From NCBI RefSeq assembly GCF_007362775.1, contig NZ_CP041692.1:4464001-4528000 (forward strand): a DNA stretch of 64,000 bases. The letters are read 5' to 3'. This document shows, in pieces, positions 55,830-64,000 of the stretch. The first letter of the stretch is position 1, and every line of letters begins with the position of its first letter. The position numbers and the translations under genes were made by a program. The notes beneath the pieces were generated by a model. It worked only from the letters and a program-made list of their open reading frames with translations. It did not search any database and was not told where the DNA came from. This DNA comes from Microlunatus elymi. GTDB lineage: Bacteria > Actinomycetota > Actinomycetes > Propionibacteriales > Propionibacteriaceae.

Positions 55830-56344
55830 CCGTCCAGCTCGACCCGCCAGATCTGGCCGACCAGATCTCGGCCGAAGCTGTGATGAGTCTCCTCACTGAT
55901 CAGCCGGAACCCGCGTGACTGATAGATCTTCCGCGCCGACACCAGCACGTCGTTGGTCCACAGGGTGACCCGCCGGTAACCGGCAGCTCGCGCGAAGCGC
56001 AGGCACTCGTCCACCAGTGCCGCCCCTACACCGTGACCGCGGAAGGACGGATCGACCAGCAGGATGCGTAGCTTCGCTGTCGCACCGCTGGCATCGTCGG
56101 GATCCCTGATGCAGAACACACATCCAGCTCGCCGTCCGCCCACCTCGGCGATCCAGGCCGCCTCGTGCTCGTGATCATGGTCGTCGGCAAAGTCCGCAAC
56201 GATCCGCGCGACCAGTCGCTCGAACTCGGTGTTCCAACCGAACTCGCGCTGGTACTGCTCGCCGTGGACCATGATCACCCAGCCAAGGTCACCGGGCCGG
56301 TCGAGCGACCGGATCCGAGTCGTGTTCGCATGCTCCGCAGACAT
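55760..56344 (-). CDS. GNAT-family N-acetyltransferase
   Basis: The 194-residue protein has the GNAT core AKLRILLVDPSFRGHGVGAA with acetyl-CoA loop RGHGVGAALV and the downstream RRVTLWTNDVLVSARKIYQ. The last ~20 residues (PAPATSIAATSIAATAITSG) are read antisense to the 3' end of the GH3 gene, with which it overlaps by 70 nt, and look like a C-terminal extension rather than part of the fold. ATG 56344 has GGGGAG 6 nt upstream. It diverges from a TetR gene. Confidence 0.88.
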   Translation of the reverse strand: MSAEHANTTRIRSLDRPGDLGWVIMVHGEQYQREFGWNTEFERLVARIVADFADDHDHEHEAAWIAEVGGRRAGCVFCIRDPDDASGATAKLRILLVDPSFRGHGVGAALVDECLRFARAAGYRRVTLWTNDVLVSARKIYQSRGFRLISEETHHSFGRDLVGQIWRVELDGQPPAPATSIAATSIAATAITSG

Positions 56345-56354
56345 GATCAGCTCC

Positions 56355-56378
56355 CCACTGAAACACCCGTGTCAGTGG
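56355..56378. promoter_or_regulatory. Candidate TetR operator between GNAT and tetR
   Basis: CCACTG (56355-56360) and CAGTGG (56373-56378) flank ACAC/GTGT arms around a CC centre; one arm carries two extra bases. It overlaps the GNAT leader and lies 16 nt before the TetR start, suiting control by the TetR protein. Confidence 0.5.
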
Positions 56379-56393
56379 TGGCACCATAACTCC

Positions 56394-56978
56394 ATGACCG
56401 ACCCGGGCTCAATGGAATCAGCACGCAAGCGCGAACTTCTGGACCTTGCCTACGATTACGTGCTGCGCCACGGCCTCAGCGATCTCTCGCTGCGTCCGCT
56501 GGCCGCCGCCATCGACTCCAGTCCGCGGGTGCTGCTGTTCCTGTTCGGCAGCAAGGAACAGTTGCTCCGAGCCCTGCTCCGCCGGGCCAGGGCCGACGAA
56601 CTGCAGGTGCTCGACCGGATCGCGGCTCAGCGCCCACCCGCCGACCTGACCGAAACCGGGCTGCAGATCTGGGACTGGCTGTCCGCTCCGGCCCATCGCG
56701 ACCTGCTGAAGGTCTGGTTGGAGGCGTACGCGAGATCGGTCACCGAGCCGACCGGTCCGTGGGCAGGGTTCGCCCAAGACACCGTCTCGGACTGGCTGAC
56801 CCTGTTGGCCCGGACCCAGCCCGGATCCCAGCGGCGGACGAAGTCCGGACTCGCCCGCCGGACGCGTGCGCTGGCGATCCTGCGCGGCGGCCTGATCGAC
56901 CTGCTCGCCACCGACGAGACGGACCGGGTGACGGCAGCAGTTCGGTCGGATCTGGCCGAGTTGCGAGCGCGGGAATAG
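56394..56978 (+). CDS. TetR-family transcriptional regulator
   Basis: The 194-residue protein has an N-terminal HTH (LLDLAYDYVLRHGLSDLSLR, recognition helix region PLAAAIDSSPRVLLFLFGSK) and a helical ligand domain (LLKVWLEAYARS, WLTLLARTQPG). It is probably the autoregulator and regulator of the divergent GNAT gene, given the palindrome between them. The downstream monooxygenase gene starts 78 nt later and has its own ribosome-binding site. Confidence 0.88.
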   Translation: MTDPGSMESARKRELLDLAYDYVLRHGLSDLSLRPLAAAIDSSPRVLLFLFGSKEQLLRALLRRARADELQVLDRIAAQRPPADLTETGLQIWDWLSAPAHRDLLKVWLEAYARSVTEPTGPWAGFAQDTVSDWLTLLARTQPGSQRRTKSGLARRTRALAILRGGLIDLLATDETDRVTAAVRSDLAELRARE

Positions 56979-57056
56979 CCGCACCGCAACTGCCGTTAGA
57001 GTCGATGCAAACGCATTGATCTTGGTCCGCTACGGCGGCAGTCAGCAGGAGTTGGA

Positions 57057-58241
57057 ATGCAGTTCGGAATCATGTCGGTCAGCGACATCACCCGCGACCC
57101 GGTCACCGGGGTGACGCCCAGTGAGGCGGAGCGGATCGACGCCGTCGTGCAGATCGCGCAGAAGACGGAAGAGGTCGGGATGGACGTGTTCGCGATCGGC
57201 GAGCACCACAATCCGCCGTTCTTCTCCTCCTCGCCGACCACCTTGCTGGCACACATCGCGGCGTTGACGAATCGGTTGATCGTGTCGACCTCGACCACCT
57301 TGATCACCACCAACGATCCGGTCCGCATCGCCGAGGAGTACGCGATGCTGCAGCACCTGTCGAAGGGCCGGATGGATCTGATGCTTGGCCGCGGCAACAC
57401 TGCGCCGGTCTATCCATGGTTCGGCCAGGACATCCGGCAGGGACTGCCGCTGGCGTTGGAGAACTACAACCTGCTGCATCGGCTGTGGCGTGAGGACGTG
57501 GTCGACTGGGAGGGCCAGTTCCGGAGCGCGCTGCAGGGATTCACCTCGACGCCGCGGCCGTTGGACGACGTACCGCCGTTCGTCTGGCACGGATCGATCC
57601 GTACCCCGGAGATCGCCGAGCAGGCAGCCTTCTACGGCAACGGATTCTTCGCCAATCACATTTTCTGGCCGACCTCGCACTCGCTGCGCTTGATCAACTT
57701 CTACCGGCAGCGGTTCGAGCACTACGGCCACGGGACGAAGAAGCAGGCGATCGTCGGCCTTGGCGGCCAGGCCTACATCGCCAAACGGTCCCAGGACGCG
57801 GTACGGGAGTTCCGGCCGTACTTCGACGAGGCCCCGGTCTACGGCAACGGCCCTTCGCTGGAGGACTTCAGCCAGATGACGCCGCTGACCGTGGGCAGCC
57901 CGCAGGAAGTGATCGAGAAGACGCTCACCTTCCACGACACCTTCGGCGACTATCAACGTCAGTTGTTCCTGATGGACCATGCCGGACTGCCGTTGAAGAC
58001 GGTGTTGAACCAACTCGATCTGCTCGGCTCCGAGGTCATCCCAGTGCTGCGCAAGGAACTCGAGTCCCGCAGGGATCCCGAGTCCGCGGACGCGCCCACC
58101 CACGCCAGCCTGGTGCAGGCGAAGTACGGTGATCAGCCGGCTCGGCAACCGCGGCCGAACGCCAACCGCGGCGACAACGTGACCGGCGCTTCGCCCTACC
58201 AGGACAGCGAAGTCGAGGCCGAGTACCCGAGCATCTACTGA
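57057..58241 (+). CDS. Luciferase-like FMN-dependent monooxygenase, CE1758 type
   Basis: The 394-residue protein starts QFGIMSVSDITRDPVTGVTP and has the LLM fold: FAIGEHHNPPFF, LLAHIAALTNRLIV, YAMLQHLSKGRMDLMLGRGN and LWREDVVDWEGQF. It matches the CE1758-type group that partners an FMN reductase (present 474 nt downstream). The substrate is unknown. The C-terminal ~50 residues are polar and disordered-looking. AGGAG precedes the ATG. Confidence 0.92.
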   Translation: MQFGIMSVSDITRDPVTGVTPSEAERIDAVVQIAQKTEEVGMDVFAIGEHHNPPFFSSSPTTLLAHIAALTNRLIVSTSTTLITTNDPVRIAEEYAMLQHLSKGRMDLMLGRGNTAPVYPWFGQDIRQGLPLALENYNLLHRLWREDVVDWEGQFRSALQGFTSTPRPLDDVPPFVWHGSIRTPEIAEQAAFYGNGFFANHIFWPTSHSLRLINFYRQRFEHYGHGTKKQAIVGLGGQAYIAKRSQDAVREFRPYFDEAPVYGNGPSLEDFSQMTPLTVGSPQEVIEKTLTFHDTFGDYQRQLFLMDHAGLPLKTVLNQLDLLGSEVIPVLRKELESRRDPESADAPTHASLVQAKYGDQPARQPRPNANRGDNVTGASPYQDSEVEAEYPSIY

Positions 58242-58250
58242 GAGTTGATC

Positions 58251-58718
58251 ATGAAGCGGACGACCGGCCGACTGGCCAACGACGCCTGGGAGTCGTTGCT
58301 CACCGCACACGCGGTGATGATGAAGGAACTGGCTGCGGCCGATGTTTGGCAGGACGTGTCGATGCGGGAGTACGACGTGCTCTACACGCTGTCCAAGTGC
58401 CCGGAGCCGATTCGGGCCCGGGAGCTGACGCGACACGTCCTGCTCAGCCAGCCGGCGCTGTCGCGGATGGTCGACCGGCTGGTCGAGCGAGGACTGGTGG
58501 CACGCAGTACCGACCCGACCGACGGCCGCGGCGTCCGACTGTCGCTGACCGAGGCCGGTCGTGATCAACAACGACGGGTCGGCGGCAGGCACGCGGTCGA
58601 CGTCGCCCGGCTGGTCGGCGACCGTCTCGATAATCAAGAACTTCGTCAGCTCGAGCAGCTGTGCAAGAAACTGAGCAGCACAGATCAGCCAATATCGATC
58701 AAAAGAGGCAAGAAATGA
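58251..58718 (+). CDS. MarR-family transcriptional regulator
   Basis: The 155-residue protein has a MarR winged helix: MREYDVLYTLSKCPEPIRAR, LSQPALSRMVDRLVERGLVA, wing RSTDPTDGRGVRLSLTEAGR. It begins 10 nt after the LLM stop, and its stop overlaps the FMN reductase ATG (ATGA), so the three genes form one operon with the regulator in the middle. It could sense the substrate of the monooxygenase. The TTG at 58245 is an alternative start. Confidence 0.9.
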   Translation: MKRTTGRLANDAWESLLTAHAVMMKELAAADVWQDVSMREYDVLYTLSKCPEPIRARELTRHVLLSQPALSRMVDRLVERGLVARSTDPTDGRGVRLSLTEAGRDQQRRVGGRHAVDVARLVGDRLDNQELRQLEQLCKKLSSTDQPISIKRGKK

Positions 58719-59386
58719 CCGACAGCTACCAGCTGGTCGTGATCAGCGCCGGAACCAGTGATCCGTCGTCCACCCGTCTGCTGGCCGACCGGATCGCCGA
58801 TCGGGTGGCCAAGCTGGCCGGCGAGCGCCACGAGCAGGTGATCATCAACACCGTCGACCTGCGTGACCTGGCCGGGGAGATCTCCACCGCCCTGGTCTCC
58901 CAGCTGCTCGGCCCGAAGCTCACCCGCGCGGTGGAGCTGCTCGGCGATGCGGACGGCATCATCGCCAGCGCGCCGGTCTACAAGGCCGGCCCGAGCGGTC
59001 TGTTCAGCTCCTTCTTCCATGTGCTGGACAACGATCTGCTGATCGCCAAGCCGGTGGTGCTGGCCGCCACCGCGGGCACGGCGCGGCACGCGCTCGTCGT
59101 TGATCATGAAATGCGGGCGCTGTTCGCCTACCTGCGGACGATGACCGTACCGACGTCGATCTTCGCTGCCAGCGAGGACTGGAGCACCGCCGAGTTGGGC
59201 AAGCGGATCGAGCGGGCCGCCTTCGAGTTGCTGCTGCTGATGGAGAGTGGCTTCGCGCACAAGATCAAGAACCAGGGCTGGCAGAGCTACCAGCACAGCT
59301 ACGGCAGTGCCGGCGGTACCGAACTCGACATTGATCTTGACACCGATCTGATGCGGCTGGCCACCGGAGGTCCCGCCCGGGAGTGA
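58715..59386 (+). CDS. FMN reductase, CE1759 type
   Basis: The 223-residue flavodoxin-fold protein begins YQLVVISAGTSDPSSTRLLA and contains LLGDADGIIASAPVYKAGPS and LFSSFFHVLDNDLLIAKPVV. This is the NADPH-dependent FMN reductase that supplies reduced FMN to its luciferase-like partner. AGAGG precedes the ATG by 7 nt, and the ATG overlaps the MarR stop. Confidence 0.93.
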   Translation: MTDSYQLVVISAGTSDPSSTRLLADRIADRVAKLAGERHEQVIINTVDLRDLAGEISTALVSQLLGPKLTRAVELLGDADGIIASAPVYKAGPSGLFSSFFHVLDNDLLIAKPVVLAATAGTARHALVVDHEMRALFAYLRTMTVPTSIFAASEDWSTAELGKRIERAAFELLLLMESGFAHKIKNQGWQSYQHSYGSAGGTELDIDLDTDLMRLATGGPARE

Positions 59387-59398
59387 TCTGACGGCAAG

Positions 59399-59551
59399 AT
59401 GACGCCATGGCCCTGCTGGAGGCCGATCCGAATCGGCTTCCGGGACAAGACGTACGCGATGCCGATCGCAGCGCATGGACTGAACATCGCCTGGGAGTGT
59501 CGGTTCGCGATCGCCTGGGACGACGCCGCCCGGTCCGCTGGGCAGCCGTGA
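59399..59551 (+). CDS. Possible 50-residue small ORF
   Basis: Below the usual gene size, this frame has high G+C at third positions and encodes TPWPCWRPIRIGFRDKTYAM then IAAHGLNIAWECRFAIAWDD. No ribosome-binding site is clear. It could be a remnant or a chance frame. The surrounding stretch 59387-59627 shows nothing else. Confidence 0.3.
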   Translation: MTPWPCWRPIRIGFRDKTYAMPIAAHGLNIAWECRFAIAWDDAARSAGQP

Positions 59552-59627
59552 CGGCGGCCGTCACAGCCGTTCCGTCCGCACTCACGCGATCAGGGTGTCA
59601 GCACAAACCTGATCTTGGGAGGACACC

Positions 59628-60002
59628 ATGCCTGGCACCAACCGGGAGGACGCGGCCGTCGGCGTCGACACCGACGAGATCGAAGGCCGCTATGCCGAGC
59701 TCGGCGATTACACCGTCGGGTTCGAGCGATTCCCACTCGACATCGATCCGGCGAGGTACTTCGTCGGCCTGCCCGGCGACCGATGCGGCTGCCCGCACTG
59801 GGGACAGGTGACAACCGGCCGAATCACCTTCCGCTGGCTCGATCACGAGGAGACTTTCGTCGCCGGCGACGTGTACTACGCACCGCCCGGCCACCTTCCG
59901 TTGATCACCGCCGGCACCGCGGTGATCGAGTTCAGCCCGACCGCCGAGTTGCAGCGGACGCTCGAGGTCGTCGGAACGAACATGACCGGAGCCTCGGCAT
60001 GA
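59628..60002 (+). CDS. Cupin-like domain protein
   Basis: The 124-residue protein has a single cupin-type core: GCPHWGQVTTGRITFRWLDH, ETFVAGDVYYAPPGHLPLI and AVIEFSPTAELQRTLEVV. The YAPPGH segment is the usual cupin turn, but the metal-binding His set is incomplete, so ligand binding is more likely than catalysis. GGGAGG is about 6 nt before the ATG. Its stop overlaps the next ATG (ATGA). Confidence 0.8.
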   Translation: MPGTNREDAAVGVDTDEIEGRYAELGDYTVGFERFPLDIDPARYFVGLPGDRCGCPHWGQVTTGRITFRWLDHEETFVAGDVYYAPPGHLPLITAGTAVIEFSPTAELQRTLEVVGTNMTGASA

Positions 60003-60463
60003 ACAGCGCCACCAACAGCACAGCTGGGACGGCAGCTTCGCCCATGGTCGGCGCGACGGCAATCGCTCAGACAGACACCGACGACCTAGTTGCCGCTCTG
60101 GTCGATTACCTCGAATCCGGTACCCAGCAGGGAATCTTCGCTCCGGACGTCTTCGCCGATGTGACATTTCCCCGCTGGCGGATCCAGACCGCAACCGCCG
60201 AGGATCTTCTGCGGCTCCGCTCCGACAGCCATCCGCACCCCGGCCGAGTGCGGGTCGAGCGAGTCGACCGCCTCGACGACGGGTTCGTGATCGCCTTCGA
60301 GGAGCGCTGGTCCGACGACGCCGAATCGTGGTACGCCCGGGAGCTGATCCGCGCCGACGTGGTCGATCACCGGATCTGCGAACTGTCGATCTACTGCACC
60401 GGCGACTGGGATTCCGCACGGCGCAGCGAGCATGATCGGCAGGTCACTCTTATTCGTCCCTGA
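59999..60463 (+). CDS. NTF2/SnoaL-like protein
   Basis: The 154-residue protein has a variable N-terminus and a fold like SnoaL/NTF2: LVAALVDYLESGTQQGIFAP, DVFADVTFPRWRIQTATAED and VDHRICELSIYCTGDWDSA. Such proteins are small pockets for varied ligands; here the function is unknown. It is coupled to the cupin gene by ATGA overlap, so the two may act on one ligand. Confidence 0.75.
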   Translation: MNSATNSTAGTAASPMVGATAIAQTDTDDLVAALVDYLESGTQQGIFAPDVFADVTFPRWRIQTATAEDLLRLRSDSHPHPGRVRVERVDRLDDGFVIAFEERWSDDAESWYARELIRADVVDHRICELSIYCTGDWDSARRSEHDRQVTLIRP

Positions 60464-60508
60464 ACGACAGGCGCCGCCGTAGGCTGATCATCGAGGAGAT
60501 GACCTGCC

Positions 60509-62314
60509 ATGCAGCCAGCGGCGGCGCTCGACGACCTGCTCGACCGAGCGGACGCCGCGCTGTCCGCCGGCCACGGCGACGAGGCTGCTCGGCTGTACGA
60601 TCTGGCGCTCGACCGCAGCCGCAACTCCGGTGATCTTGTTCGCTCGACCAGGGCCGGATTGGGTGCCGCCTCGGCGTACGTCTTCGGCACCGATCCAGGC
60701 AAGGTCCCGGCGCAGCTCTACGACCTCCTCGTACGCACCACCGATGACGTCGATCGGGCCCGGCTGGCCGCCGCGCTCGCCCGCTGTTGGTCGTACGCAG
60801 GTCAGCCCAGACGGTCGATACGGTTCGCGACAGAGGCGGTGCAGCGTGCCCGATGCTGTGCGCAGCAAGCACTTCTCGCCGATTGCCTCGATGCGGCCCT
60901 GTCCGCGCACTGGGGGCCCGATGATCTTGCTGAACGCGCCCGATTGTCGGCCGAACTCGACGAGGTGGCAGCGCATGTCCTCGATCCGCTCACCCGGCTG
61001 CAGGCACAGCTGTGGGGCCTGCAAGTCGCGGTCGAATCGCTCAACCTGCCCGCGATGAACCGACATCTGCGGGCCATGGAGTCACTCGGCGAGGAGTCCG
61101 ACCGAGCCCGCTTCTTCGCCGCGTCACGGCGCTGCATGATGGAGCTGATGCAAGGCCGGACGACGAAGGTCGCCGCGCTGATCACGATCGCCGAAGAATC
61201 GGCCAGCCGGGCGGGCCTGGCGGACGCTTGGATGGTGATCGAGTCGATGAAGGGCTACTCGGCGGTCCAACGGGGCGACGTGGCGACCATCGCCGCGTTG
61301 GCCGGCCGGTGTGAAGACTTCGGTCGCACCGAGGGCATCGTCGTGATCTTGGCGGAGGCGGCCTACCTGTGGTCACAAGCCGGGGATGTGTCTCGAACCC
61401 GGAACGTCCTGGACAACTTTTCCTCCGACGTGCTCGACGAACTCCCGTACGACGTCAACCAACTCCTCACTCTGCAATGTGTGCTCCAAGCAGCCCTCCG
61501 GGTCGGCCGGACCAGCATGATCGAATCGGTCGCGCCGATGCTCGGCTGCTATCCGGAACGAGCCGTGATCAACGCGGGCGCGGTGATGTTTCACGGTGTC
61601 ACCGACGATCCGCTGTCGCGGGCGGCGGCCGTGCTCGGCGATCCGGCGACGGCCGAACGGCTGAGGGATCGAGCCATCCGCAGCTACCAGCGCGTCGGTG
61701 CGACCTGGTGGCGCGATCAACTCCTCGCGCAGCACCGGGCCCCGGCCCCATCGGATGGCGGTCGCCACGATGCTTGGGTCCTCCGACCGGCAGCCGCCGG
61801 GTTGTGGATGATCGGCCCGGCAGACAACCCCAGCATGATGCGGGCGCTACGAGGTTTTCGAATCCTGCAACGGCTACTGCGGACGCCCGGCGATCCGGTC
61901 CCCGCACTCGAGTTGATCACCGAGGGAGGGCCGACGGTGATCCAATCCGATCTTGGTCGCACGGTGGACGCGGAAGCGCTGTCGGCCTATCGGCAGCGGC
62001 TGACCGAGATCGATTCCGAACTGATCGAAGCCGACAACTGGTCAGACCTTGCCCGGTCCGAGCTGTTGCGCGCGGACCGAGACGCATTGCTCGCAGAGAT
62101 CCGTTCGGCGACTGGGCTGAATGGCCGCCGTCGACCGTCCGGATCGACGCACGAACGCGCCCGAGTGGCCGCCACCAAGGCCATCGGCGGAGCGATCGAC
62201 CGGATCAGCAGCGTCGACGGGCCACTCGGCGAGCACCTTCGCCGATCGATCCGGACTGGCGGCGAGTGCAGCTACCAGCCGGTCGGAGTCCAACCGGACT
62301 GGATGCTCGACTGA
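60509..62314 (+). CDS. TPR-type helical protein with regulator-like C-terminal domain
   Basis: The 601-residue protein is mostly helical repeats (ALSAGHGDEAARLYDLALDR, LLADCLDAALSAHWGPDDLA) like the middle of large ATPase regulators. Its C-terminus (AYRQRLTEIDSELIEADNWS, RADRDALLAEIRSATGL, ATKAIGGAIDRISSVDGPLG) resembles the ending of some actinobacterial AAA-ATPase or adenylate cyclase regulators. No P-loop or HTH is visible. GAGGAG precedes the ATG by about 10 nt. It could be a split-off sensor module. Confidence 0.7.
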   Translation: MQPAAALDDLLDRADAALSAGHGDEAARLYDLALDRSRNSGDLVRSTRAGLGAASAYVFGTDPGKVPAQLYDLLVRTTDDVDRARLAAALARCWSYAGQPRRSIRFATEAVQRARCCAQQALLADCLDAALSAHWGPDDLAERARLSAELDEVAAHVLDPLTRLQAQLWGLQVAVESLNLPAMNRHLRAMESLGEESDRARFFAASRRCMMELMQGRTTKVAALITIAEESASRAGLADAWMVIESMKGYSAVQRGDVATIAALAGRCEDFGRTEGIVVILAEAAYLWSQAGDVSRTRNVLDNFSSDVLDELPYDVNQLLTLQCVLQAALRVGRTSMIESVAPMLGCYPERAVINAGAVMFHGVTDDPLSRAAAVLGDPATAERLRDRAIRSYQRVGATWWRDQLLAQHRAPAPSDGGRHDAWVLRPAAAGLWMIGPADNPSMMRALRGFRILQRLLRTPGDPVPALELITEGGPTVIQSDLGRTVDAEALSAYRQRLTEIDSELIEADNWSDLARSELLRADRDALLAEIRSATGLNGRRRPSGSTHERARVAATKAIGGAIDRISSVDGPLGEHLRRSIRTGGECSYQPVGVQPDWMLD

Positions 62315-62325
62315 CCAACCCGGAT

Positions 62326-63921
62326 CTAGATCGTTGTCGCCCGCGACACCGGGCTCTCGTTCCAGCGTCGATCCAACGCACTGATCAGGTACGTGTAGCG
62401 CTGCCCGGATTCGGCGGTTTCGTCGAGGTAGCTCTGCATCCGGCCGTCGGTCCGCCGCACGGTGGCCAGCAGGTGGGTGGCGTCGGCAAGATCACGACCG
62501 CTCGGCCGGACCCGGCCGTCGAAGCGCCAGATCGCGTACGAGGTTGCCTCGCTGTGCCCGCCCCGGGGCGACGACCAGCGTAAGGTCACGCCGTCGCTGC
62601 CGCGGTCGGCGTCGTACAGCTCCGGCCGACGCGGCGGGTTACCGCCGAGGTGGCGGATCGGCGGGATGATCGCGGGACGGCTGTAGTGCGTGTCCACCAT
62701 CAGGGTGGTTGAGCCGTGGGCGTCGGCCCGTACATCCTTGGCGCTGAAGAAGACGTCGCCGTCGACCTGCGGATAGTCGTGGTTGAAGGTCAGGTGGTTG
62801 CTCAGCTCGGCCGGGTCGGTGAAGACACCGCTGGTCTCCTTGTAGGTGGCCTGGCCGATGTAGAGGTGCACGTCGGTGTGATCGACAACGTCGGCCCACC
62901 ACGGCGTGAGCTTGGCGTAGTCGGCGACGGCGAGCCCGATCTGCCAGTAGATCTGCGGGTTGATGTAGTCGATCCAGCCTTCCTTCACCCAGCGGCGGGT
63001 GTCGGCGTAGTTGGCGTCGTAGGACTGGGTGCCGCCGGTGTCGGAGCCACGAGGATCGTCGGCCTTGTTCCGCCAGATGCCGAAGGGGCTGACGCCGAAT
63101 TTCACCCAGGGCTTGCGCCGGTGGATCCGTTGCTGCATCTCGGCGGCCAACAAGTTGATGTTGTGGCGCCGCCAGTCGCCGATGTCGGTGAAGCCGTCGC
63201 CGTAGCGGGCGAAGGTGTCCGCGTCGGGCAATTCCTGGCCGGCGACCGGGTAGGGGTAGAAGTAGTCGTCGAAGTGCGCGCCGTCGACGTCGTAGCGCAG
63301 CACCGCGTCCAGCATGGCGTCCTCGACGAACCTGCGGACCTCGGGGATGCCGGGGTTGTAGTAGAGCTTCGGGCCGTAGGGAAAGATCCAGTCCGGATGC
63401 ACCCGGCCGGGGTGGGTCGGAACCAGCTGGTTCGGGTCGGTCTGCATCGAGACCCGGTACGGGTTGAACCAAGCGTGGTATTCGAGATTTCGCTTGTGTG
63501 CTTCGGTTATCTGGAAGGCGAGCGGATCGTAGCCGGGGTCCTTGCCTTGGGTGCCGGTCAGGTATTGCGACCACGGCTCGTACGGTGACGGCCAGAAGGC
63601 ATCGGCGGTCGGCCGGACCTGCGAGATCACCGCGTTCAGGTTCAGCTTCTTCGCCAGGTCGAGCCAGGCAACGAACTCGGCTTGCTGCTGTTCGATCGTC
63701 AGCCCGGTCGCGCTCGGCCAGTCGATGTTGACCACGCTGGCGATCCACATCGCCCGGAACTGATGTTTCGGCCGGAAGGGATCCGTGTGGCCTGATTGCC
63801 GACCGCCGGGCTGTCGCTCGTGTGCGGCGGCCGGCAGCGTGCCGACGGAGACCGCGAACGCGCCGCCGACGCCGGTGCCCGCGGCAAGTTGCAGAAATCG
63901 TCGACGGTCCACGTTGACCAT
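62326..63921 (-). CDS. Tat-exported GHL10/YddW-type glycoside hydrolase
   Basis: The 531-residue protein has a Tat signal (DRRRFLQLAAGTGVGGAFAV), then the GHL10 (DUF187/YddW-like) barrel: FRAMWIASVVNIDWPSATGL, NAVISQVRPTADAFWPSPYE, EYHAWFNPYRV, DVDGAHFDDYFYPYP and VKFGVSPFGIWRN. A C-terminal fibronectin-like region (VTLRWSSPRGGHSEATSYAI) follows. YddW-type enzymes cleave denuded peptidoglycan glycan strands in E. coli; here the target may be wall or other glycans. ATG 63921 has GGGAG 5 nt upstream. It is convergent with the TPR gene. Confidence 0.9.
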   Translation of the reverse strand: MVNVDRRRFLQLAAGTGVGGAFAVSVGTLPAAAHERQPGGRQSGHTDPFRPKHQFRAMWIASVVNIDWPSATGLTIEQQQAEFVAWLDLAKKLNLNAVISQVRPTADAFWPSPYEPWSQYLTGTQGKDPGYDPLAFQITEAHKRNLEYHAWFNPYRVSMQTDPNQLVPTHPGRVHPDWIFPYGPKLYYNPGIPEVRRFVEDAMLDAVLRYDVDGAHFDDYFYPYPVAGQELPDADTFARYGDGFTDIGDWRRHNINLLAAEMQQRIHRRKPWVKFGVSPFGIWRNKADDPRGSDTGGTQSYDANYADTRRWVKEGWIDYINPQIYWQIGLAVADYAKLTPWWADVVDHTDVHLYIGQATYKETSGVFTDPAELSNHLTFNHDYPQVDGDVFFSAKDVRADAHGSTTLMVDTHYSRPAIIPPIRHLGGNPPRRPELYDADRGSDGVTLRWSSPRGGHSEATSYAIWRFDGRVRPSGRDLADATHLLATVRRTDGRMQSYLDETAESGQRYTYLISALDRRWNESPVSRATTI

Positions 63922-64000
63922 GAGTGCTCCCAACTCCCGACTCGGTGTCGAGCGACAGCATGCCACGGACGCGCGGCTACGTCACTTGTTTGCCGGAAGT

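Noticed and set aside
57042-58637. 531-codon minus-strand open frame
   Set aside because: Shadow of the luciferase-like and MarR genes.
59407-59811. 134-codon plus-strand frame
   Set aside because: Overlaps the cupin gene in another frame; the cupin frame has a good ribosome-binding site and domain match.

Overview
The window is high-GC DNA (roughly two thirds G+C by eye) from an actinobacterium, most likely Propionibacteriales (Propionibacteriaceae/Microlunatus-like; inference). Support: an RpfB-type resuscitation factor, a GT39 protein O-mannosyltransferase and the gene order pmt, rsmI, tatD, rpfB, ksgA, ispE, glmU, prs, rplY, pth, mfd, mazG, eno, ftsB-like, DUF501, ppx. I recall the same backbone from Mycobacterium tuberculosis (Rv1002c-Rv1026). 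Many starts overlap the upstream stop by 4 nt (GTGA/ATGA, one CTGA). At least eight genes carry a TANNNT hexamer 6-7 nt before the start and no convincing Shine-Dalgarno, the layout of leaderless transcripts.

Layout. 1-4.1 kb: a membrane metallophosphoesterase cut by the window edge, then ppx, an ACT-domain protein and peptide deformylase. 4.1-10.2 kb: a complete Opp/Dpp-type ABC transporter (substrate-binding protein, two permeases, one fused double ATPase) sitting between ftsB and DUF501, which are normally neighbours. 10.4-25.5 kb: eno, ftsB, mazG, a SurA-like lipoprotein, mfd, pth, rplY, prs and glmU, interrupted by small accessory genes (Uma2 protein, SH3 protein, deaminase, P-loop kinase). 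The gene-free stretch 21.04-21.61 kb holds a nested dyad and a 137-bp tandem repeat. 25.6-30.1 kb: a histidine kinase/response regulator pair, then a divergent TasA-like protein / SipW-type signal peptidase / small exported protein locus around a 44-bp dyad. 30.2-35.2 kb: tRNA-Gln, patatin, MarR and a GH35 beta-galactosidase. 35.2-42.3 kb: ispE, ksgA (apparent CTG start), rpfB, nitroreductase, tatD, rsmI and pmt. 42.3-43.8 kb: degraded DNA, with a family-5 binding protein that seems to have lost its middle and a frameshifted DUF5655-like remnant.

43.9-64 kb is accessory and mainly carbohydrate related: a sugar ABC transporter (binding protein, permease, single ATPase), a GH2 beta-galactosidase with an expanded 27-bp repeat and a LacI-type palindrome in front, a very large LuxR/ATPase regulator, a GH3 enzyme, and at the end a Tat-exported GHL10/YddW-type hydrolase. 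Between them lie GNAT/TetR, a luciferase-like monooxygenase with MarR and FMN-reductase partners, and a cupin / NTF2-like / TPR-type group.

The most system-like novelty is the SipW locus at 28.1-30.1 kb: a dedicated ER-type signal peptidase with two candidate substrates, one of them in an overlapping reading frame, sharing a large symmetrical control region. No phage, integrase, transposase or CRISPR array was seen.
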